Shown here: positions 58,778 to 64,000 of the stretch, one piece after another
Numbering within the stretch: the stretch's first letter is position 1
Layout of the letters: every line of letters begins with the position of its first letter
Source: Vibrio ostreae
GTDB lineage: Bacteria; Pseudomonadota; Gammaproteobacteria; Enterobacterales; Vibrionaceae
DNA: 64,000 nucleotides
Direction: 5' to 3'
Assembly: GCF_019226825.1 (NCBI RefSeq)
Contig: NZ_CP076643.1
Span: 1,240,001-1,304,000, forward strand
The notes under the pieces: model-generated
What the model was told of the DNA's origin: nothing
Seen by the model: only the letters and a program-made list of their open reading frames with translations
The model's database searches: none
Program-made: the position numbers and the translations under genes

Positions 58778-59746
58778 ATGATAAACAAGACCCGAAACGG
58801 CTTAATCGCTTTGCTGCTCTGCCCTTGTCTGTCGTATGCCAATAGCCAATATGGCCCGTTACAACTCTACGCTCAATCGCCGCTGCAGACCAACTCTCTG
58901 ACCCCGCAGATACGTTCCGGTTTCTCCCTTCCGCAAGGCTCGATGGAATTTGCCACCAGCGGCACCATGGCCAGTGTCTGGGCTGTGACCGATGATTACG
59001 AAGCCGACTACTATCAGAATCAACTGTTTCTTGGTATGAAATGGCAGATGTCACCACGCTGGCAACTGGGCATGAATTATCGCTGGAACGTAGCATTCAA
59101 CAACCATCTTGATGAAGTCACGATGGGATTCCATCGCATCTTTGGCCTCGATCAGGCAGGGCGAGAGGACGTCGATCGGGATCGGTTTTATCTCGAGGTA
59201 CCGGATCATGATGTCCATTACGATAACTTCGAGGGCGAAACATTAAGCAGTGCCCTGACGGCGTACCTGCAATATCAGCTGTATCAGGATCAGTACCAGG
59301 GCTTGTCATTGGGAGGCTCACTCTATTACAACGACCTCGACCACGGCTTACTCAGTAACAGTCGCTTCGAACAGGCACTGCAGCTCAATTACGCCTATGA
59401 ATACCAACGCCATCTGTTCAACGTTCTGCTCGGTGTTTCTTTTCATCACAGTGAATCTGTGTTCCGCCATCTTGAATACCGTGACAATACCGCCACATTT
59501 GGCCTGAGTTACCAGTATGAGCTCGCCGCCCGCCATCATCTGATTGGCGAGGCTCATGTTTATGAAGGCGTGTCAGATGGCTTTAGTGAGATGTCCAAAC
59601 CGTCAACCGAATTTGTGCTTGGTTATCGTTACCTGCTGCCAAACAGCGCGATTGAATTCTCTATGATCGAAAATGTATTCAATATGGACAATAGTACCGA
59701 TATCGCGTTTAGCCTGGCCTACCGTCACCAGTTTAACCCCGGCTAA
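58778..59746 (+). CDS. DUF3187 family outer-membrane beta-barrel-like protein
   Basis: 322 residues: Sec signal peptide (cleavage after SYA, about residue 21), then YGPLQLYAQSPLQTNSLTPQIRSGFSLP, the opening signature of DUF3187. Alternating aromatic strands and a terminal phenylalanine-containing strand (AFSLAYRHQF) suggest a barrel in the outer membrane. Function unknown; no partner genes nearby. Confidence 0.85.
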   Translation: MINKTRNGLIALLLCPCLSYANSQYGPLQLYAQSPLQTNSLTPQIRSGFSLPQGSMEFATSGTMASVWAVTDDYEADYYQNQLFLGMKWQMSPRWQLGMNYRWNVAFNNHLDEVTMGFHRIFGLDQAGREDVDRDRFYLEVPDHDVHYDNFEGETLSSALTAYLQYQLYQDQYQGLSLGGSLYYNDLDHGLLSNSRFEQALQLNYAYEYQRHLFNVLLGVSFHHSESVFRHLEYRDNTATFGLSYQYELAARHHLIGEAHVYEGVSDGFSEMSKPSTEFVLGYRYLLPNSAIEFSMIENVFNMDNSTDIAFSLAYRHQFNPG

Positions 59747-59815
59747 AACCGGATCCAGCTAACACCTTAAGATGAAAAGACAAACGATGAATTGCATTTT
59801 TATGCTCAGTTATAG

Positions 59816-59832
59816 ATTATTTGTATATTCAA
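59816..59832 (+). promoter_or_regulatory. HutC-type operator at hutC
   Basis: ATTATTTGTATATTCAA: the dyad TTGTATATTCAA (59821-59832) lies 17 bases before the hutC ATG and shares its first 13 bases with the site upstream of hutI. The position suits autorepression. Confidence 0.6.
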
Positions 59833-59848
59833 ATTAAGGTTATTGTGT

Positions 59849-60562
59849 ATGTCCTCTTCGCCCCTCTATCTGCAGATTAAACAGTTTATTCTGGACAACA
59901 TTGAGTCCGGCCGTTGGCCGGTCGGTCATCGTATCACTACCGAGCTGGAGCTGACCGAGCAGTTCAGTGTCAGCCGGATGACCGTCAACAAGGCGATCCG
60001 TGATCTGGTTGCCGATGGTATTCTGCAGCGCCGCCCGCGTCTGGGGACATTTGTCTGCGCACCGGAAGAGAAAGCTGAATCCCCGTTGCTGGATATTCGA
60101 AATATTGCCGAGGAAGTGGTCAGCCGCGGCCAGCGTTACCACAACAAAGTCATCAGCCAACACGAGCTTATTGCCGATGACTTTGTTGCGATAAAACTAG
60201 GCGTCATGGTCGGCACAGCGGTGTTTTACAGCGAGATCCTCCATTTTGCCAATGAGACCCCGCTGCAACTGGAGGTACGCTGGGTGAATGCCCGCTACGC
60301 GCCGCACTACCTCGAACAAGATTTTACCCGCATCACACCCAATCAATACCTGTCTGAGAATTGCCCGTTAAGCGCAATTGAGCATACGGTCGAAGCGATC
60401 GTGCCGGATAATCACATCAAAACCACTCTCGCCCTCAGCGCCAGCGAGCCCTGTCTGCTGTTAAACCGGCGCACCTGGAGCGGCGATCGCCTGGTCAGTT
60501 CCGCTCTGCTCTATCACCCGGGTTCCAAATACAAACTGACGTCAAAGATCGTTTTATCCTGA
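59849..60562 (+). CDS. hutC: Histidine utilization repressor
   Basis: 237 residues: GntR-type winged helix (residues 5-70, FSVSRMTVNKAIRDL) and a UbiC transcription-regulator-associated effector domain. HutC represses the hut genes until urocanate binds. ATG 59849 has AAGG nine bases upstream; a TTG two codons earlier is rejected. It precedes hutI in the same direction across a 320-base gap. Confidence 0.94.
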   Translation: MSSSPLYLQIKQFILDNIESGRWPVGHRITTELELTEQFSVSRMTVNKAIRDLVADGILQRRPRLGTFVCAPEEKAESPLLDIRNIAEEVVSRGQRYHNKVISQHELIADDFVAIKLGVMVGTAVFYSEILHFANETPLQLEVRWVNARYAPHYLEQDFTRITPNQYLSENCPLSAIEHTVEAIVPDNHIKTTLALSASEPCLLLNRRTWSGDRLVSSALLYHPGSKYKLTSKIVLS

Positions 60563-60583
60563 TTGCCCGCATCTCCTGTTCCC

Positions 60584-60622
60584 TTTGATCTTTCAGGATT
60601 ATTCACCTCGTGAAAGATCAAA
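60584..60622 (+). terminator. Hairpin after hutC
   Basis: TTTGATCTTTC / GAAAGATCAAA, a perfect 11-bp stem with a 17-base loop, starting 21 bases past the hutC stop. It has no T tract. Confidence 0.45.
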
Positions 60623-60716
60623 CCTCGCTTTACCGTAAAACCGCCCTCCATCGTAAGACGGAAAGTTGATCACAGTTTTGCAACATTCACCTTGTCGGTT
60701 GCGTTTAATTGCATCA

Positions 60717-60754
60717 TTATTTGTATATACATTTAAGCAGACAATTAAATTGTC
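60717..60754 (+). promoter_or_regulatory. HutC-type operator and second palindrome upstream of hutI
   Basis: ATTATTTGTATATACA (60717-60732; perfect dyad TGTATATACA at 60722-60731) matches the hutC site. Next to it GACAATT-A-AATTGTC (60740-60754) is a separate perfect palindrome, possibly for a second regulator. Confidence 0.6.
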
Positions 60755-60882
60755 TTGTCACGACACAGCCAAACCACTGACGTTCAAAACAACGACGTTA
60801 AGCAACGAAAGGCCGGTGTCAAACAAGAAATGTCATAAGATCAAAGTACAGGCTAAATGACTTGTGACACCAAGAGGGAATT

Positions 60883-62100
60883 ATGGACCTGATTCTGACC
60901 AATGCCCGGCTTGTCAGCATGCAGCCAAAAAATAGTGGCTACCAACCTACTGACCCGGTCAACATCGTGATTCGTGACGGCAAAATTGTTGCAATCAGCA
61001 GTGCAGCTGCCAGTAACGAAACCGTCAGCAGTGACAGTCGATACATCGACTGTAGCGGTAAACTGGTCACTCCGGGCTTGATTGACTGCCATACCCACCT
61101 GATTTATGCCGGTAACCGCGCTAATGAATTCGAAATGCGCCTTAACGGTGTGCCTTATCAAACCATCGCGGCACAGGGCGGCGGTATTCTTGCCACGGTG
61201 AAAGCCACCCGCCAGGCCAGTGAAGAACAGCTGATTGAGCTGGCACTGCCTCGCTTAGACGGGCTGCTGCGCAGCGGTGTGACTTCGATTGAGATTAAAT
61301 CCGGTTATGGCCTCACTCTGCACGATGAACTGAAGATGTTGCGTGCGGCGCAAGCCCTGCAGCAACACCGCCGGATTAAAGTCACCACAACATTACTGGC
61401 CGCGCACGCCCTGCCGCCGGAATTTGCCGGACGCGCTGACGCCTACATCGAACACATTTGTCAGACCATCATCCCGACAGTGGCTGAGCAGCAGCTGGCC
61501 AGCAGCGTCGACGTATTCTGCGAGTCGGTCGGTTTTAACCTGCAGCAGACCGAGCGCGTCTTTGCCTGCGCCCGTGAATACGGCCTGCAAGTCAAAGGTC
61601 ATACCGAACAACTGTCGAACCTTGGCGGCAGTGCGCTGACCGCACGCTATCAGGGGTTGTCTGCCGATCATATCGAGTATCTCGATCAGGCCGGTGTGGC
61701 GGCGCTGGCACAATCAGGCACAGTGGCGACTCTGTTGCCCGGCGCGTTCTATTTTTTACGAGAAACGCAAAAACCACCGGTCGAACTGCTGCGTAAATAT
61801 GGCGTGCCGATGGCGCTGGCCAGTGACATCAATCCGGGCACATCACCTTTTGCCGACCTAACCTTAATGATGAATATGGGCTGCACTCTGTTCGGCCTGA
61901 CCCCGGAAGAAACTCTGCGCGGTGTGACGCAGCATGCCGCGCGAGCGCTTGGTTTTGCCAAAACCCGCGGTCAAATTGCCACCGGCTTTGATGCAGATCT
62001 GGCGATCTGGAATATCGATCATCCGGCTGATCTCAGCTACCAGGTGGGCGTTCCGAGATTACATGCACGAATCGTCGATGGAGTGCTGTGCAATGACTGA
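60883..62100 (+). CDS. hutI: Imidazolonepropionase
   Basis: 405 residues of the amidohydrolase superfamily. The metal ligands His70 and His72 are in LIDCHTHL, and later [20 protein letters not shown] and [12 protein letters not shown] carry the remaining ligands. It opens the ring of imidazolone propionate to formimidoylglutamate, step three of histidine breakdown. It overlaps hutG by 8 bases. Confidence 0.96.
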   Translation: MDLILTNARLVSMQPKNSGYQPTDPVNIVIRDGKIVAISSAAASNETVSSDSRYIDCSGKLVTPGLIDCHTHLIYAGNRANEFEMRLNGVPYQTIAAQGGGILATVKATRQASEEQLIELALPRLDGLLRSGVTSIEIKSGYGLTLHDELKMLRAAQALQQHRRIKVTTTLLAAHALPPEFAGRADAYIEHICQTIIPTVAEQQLASSVDVFCESVGFNLQQTERVFACAREYGLQVKGHTEQLSNLGGSALTARYQGLSADHIEYLDQAGVAALAQSGTVATLLPGAFYFLRETQKPPVELLRKYGVPMALASDINPGTSPFADLTLMMNMGCTLFGLTPEETLRGVTQHAARALGFAKTRGQIATGFDADLAIWNIDHPADLSYQVGVPRLHARIVDGVLCND

Positions 62101-63109
62101 TGCAATTCAAACCTCACACAACTTTACCTGGCAAGGTCGTCACGATGCCGAAGACGGTGCTTTAGGGACTCGCGTGCATCATGTGATGCAATGCCTGTCT
62201 GCGACCGGTCTTGAGCCCAACCAACAGGCCGTATCCATACTCGGCTTTGCCTGTGATGCCGGAGTAGCACGCAATAAGGGCCGCACCGGAGCGCAGCAGG
62301 CACCGGATCGGATCCGGCAGGCACTGGCCAATATGGCCTGGCATCGCGCTTCGCCACTGTATGATCTGGGCAACATTCACTGCCACGGTGACGCGCTTGA
62401 ACAAACGCAAACTGACGCAGCCAGCGTGATTACTCAGGCTTTGCAACACACCCCGGTCATCGTACTGGGGGGCGGACATGAAGTGGCCTGGGCCACATTT
62501 CAGGGCCTGGCCGGGCACCTGCAGCAGACGTGCGCGCAGGCGCCGCGCATCGGAATCATCAATTTTGATGCTCATTTTGATCTGCGTGCGTTTAAATCAG
62601 AGCAGGCTGAGGTAAAACCCAGCTCTGGCACCCCGTTTTATCAGATTCAGCACTTTTGCGCCGAACATAACTGGTGTTTTCACTATGCCTGCCTGGGTGT
62701 GAGCCGGGCCAGCAACACGGCTGCCCTGTTTCAGCGCGCCGATGAGCTGGGCGTGTGGTATGTGGAGGACAAAGCACTCTCTTCACTCAACCACATCTAT
62801 CACATGACTCAGTTACAGCATTTTATCGATGACTGTGACTACCTGTATCTGACTATCGATCTGGATGTCTTCCCGGCGGCCACGGCACCCGGCGTTAGCG
62901 CGCCGGCCGCCCGTGGTGTCAGTATCGAAGCGCTGAGTCCGTTTCTCGATCGTATCCTGCATTACAAAAACAAACTGATGATTGCCGATATTGCTGAGTA
63001 CAACCCAAGCTATGACATCGATAATCAAACCGCCCGGCTGGCAGCCCGCCTGTGCTGGGATATTGCCAACACCATGGCGGACAAACCGCCTGCTTCACAG
63101 TGTGACTGA
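62093..63109 (+). CDS. hutG: Formimidoylglutamase
   Basis: 338 residues, arginase/ureohydrolase fold. The dimanganese motifs [17 protein letters not shown] and TIDLDVFP are intact. It hydrolyses formimidoylglutamate to glutamate and formamide. ATG 62093 lies inside the end of hutI with GGAG nine bases before it; longer in-frame starts deep inside hutI are rejected. Confidence 0.96.
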   Translation: MTDAIQTSHNFTWQGRHDAEDGALGTRVHHVMQCLSATGLEPNQQAVSILGFACDAGVARNKGRTGAQQAPDRIRQALANMAWHRASPLYDLGNIHCHGDALEQTQTDAASVITQALQHTPVIVLGGGHEVAWATFQGLAGHLQQTCAQAPRIGIINFDAHFDLRAFKSEQAEVKPSSGTPFYQIQHFCAEHNWCFHYACLGVSRASNTAALFQRADELGVWYVEDKALSSLNHIYHMTQLQHFIDDCDYLYLTIDLDVFPAATAPGVSAPAARGVSIEALSPFLDRILHYKNKLMIADIAEYNPSYDIDNQTARLAARLCWDIANTMADKPPASQCD

Positions 63110-63257
63110 ATCAAACTAACCCACACCAGCCTGCGTACCAGCAAGGCCGGATAAAACAGAAATACGCTCACGGACACCGAGCGATCTAACACTACGGCGC
63201 TGCCCCATACCCTACAAATTCAGGCTGCGCCAAGCTTAACCATGAAGGAGCTGTAAC

Positions 63258-64000
63258 ATGACCAAGCAAGCCGAACAAGGCACCCGTCTGGACACCAGTC
63301 GTATTATCCGCGCCCCGCACGGCACGACCCTGCGGGCCAAATCCTGGCTGACGGAAGCCCCGCTGCGTATGCTGATGAACAACCTGGACCCGGATGTCGC
63401 AGAACACCCGCAATCACTGGTGGTCTACGGCGGTATCGGTCGCGCAGCGCGTAACTGGGAATGTTATGACAAGATCGTTGAAGTTCTGGAACGCCTGGAA
63501 GACGATCAGACGCTGGTGGTGCAATCTGGCAAGCCTGTCGGTGTATTCCCGACCCACAAAAATGCACCGCGCGTGCTGATTGCCAACTCGAACCTGGTGC
63601 CACACTGGGCCAATTGGGAACATTTCAATGAGCTCGATAAACAAGGCCTGATGATGTACGGCCAGATGACCGCCGGATCTTGGATTTACATTGGTTCACA
63701 GGGCATTGTTCAGGGCACTTACGAAACCTTCGTTGCCGTGGCGAAAAAGCACTTTGACGGCAACGCCAAAGGACGCTGGGTACTGACTGGCGGCTTGGGC
63801 GGCATGGGCGGAGCACAGCCACTGGCAGCCACCATGGCTGGTTTCTCAATGATCGCGGTCGAGTGTGACGAATCGCGTATCGATTACCGCCTGCGTACCG
63901 GTTATGTTGATAAAAAAGCCACCAGCCTCGATGAAGCACTGGCCATTATTTATGAATCAGACGAACCGGTTTCCGTCGGCCTGCTGGGGAACGCGGCCGA
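63258..64000 (+). CDS. hutU: Urocanate hydratase (3' end cut by window)
   Basis: Read by hand: 247 codons open to the right edge. [31 protein letters not shown] and [12 protein letters not shown] are diagnostic of urocanase, and [14 protein letters not shown] is the NAD-binding loop. It hydrates urocanate to imidazolone propionate. GAAGGAG at 63244-63250 precedes the ATG. It follows hutG by 148 bases and probably continues the hut operon, with hutH expected beyond the edge. Confidence 0.96.
   Translation, partial: MTKQAEQGTRLDTSRIIRAPHGTTLRAKSWLTEAPLRMLMNNLDPDVAEHPQSLVVYGGIGRAARNWECYDKIVEVLERLEDDQTLVVQSGKPVGVFPTHKNAPRVLIANSNLVPHWANWEHFNELDKQGLMMYGQMTAGSWIYIGSQGIVQGTYETFVAVAKKHFDGNAKGRWVLTGGLGGMGGAQPLAATMAGFSMIAVECDESRIDYRLRTGYVDKKATSLDEALAIIYESDEPVSVGLLGNAA

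Overview
The window reads as a stretch of the large chromosome of a Vibrio, closer to the cholerae/fluvialis/furnissii group than to an enteric. Three things support this: a relV-type alarmone synthetase beside ihfA-pheT-pheS, a varA-uvrC-pgsA-tRNA block, and hut, cob-btu and lrgAB-cdd neighbourhoods that match my memory of V. cholerae chromosome 1. The species is inferred. Almost every gene is a recognisable core or shell gene. I see no prophage, insertion sequence, integron or CRISPR array. The only mobile-type DNA is one short palindromic repeat near 14.95 kb.

Layout. 1-1.3 kb: the 5' part of a CitA/DcuS-type sensor kinase that runs off the left edge. 2.0-6.9 kb: an export operon (TolC-like, HlyD-like, two ABC-2 permeases) with no ATPase gene. 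7-17 kb: metA with MetJ boxes, a PilF-like lipoprotein, rlmF, a YgjP metallopeptidase, a glutaredoxin, a divergent LysR/MFS pair and small housekeeping genes of the DUF1415, DUF2750, MazG and DUF1272 types. 17.2-24.2 kb (minus strand): flavin reductase, cobT, cobS, cobU, cobC, astE, btuC and btuD, which together cover late cobalamin assembly and B12 uptake. 24.4-32.1 kb: a 28-residue ORF, a Rossmann protein, a TcyP cystine symporter, an alcohol dehydrogenase, a chemoreceptor and sbcB. 32.2-37.5 kb: lrgA-lrgB-cdd, an AEC transporter, a ferric-reductase remnant and purT. 37.7-47.3 kb: a PAS chemoreceptor, tpm, relV, ihfA, pheT, pheS, a GNAT enzyme and an aldose dehydrogenase. 47.4-51.1 kb (minus): varA, uvrC, pgsA and four tRNA genes. 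51.7-58.6 kb: polB, an EIIC-EAL fusion, a nucleotidyltransferase, efpL, a DNA-mimic protein and yqfB. 58.8-64 kb: a DUF3187 protein, then hutC and hutI-hutG-hutU, the last running off the right edge.

Regulation can be read directly at several loci: MetJ boxes at metA, a PurR box at purT, a CRP-type site at cdd, paired HutC-type operators at hutC and hutI, and a strong stable-RNA promoter for the tRNA cluster. The least expected signals are two. One is a sigma-54-like promoter followed about 75 nt later by a terminator downstream of btuD, a candidate small RNA. The other is a run of five repeats at an exact 20-bp period just upstream of lrgA.

Quality warning: single-base homopolymer indels break the hlyD-like gene and pheS, and probably the start of cobT and the ferric-reductase remnant. 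Because pheS is essential, sequencing error is the likeliest cause.
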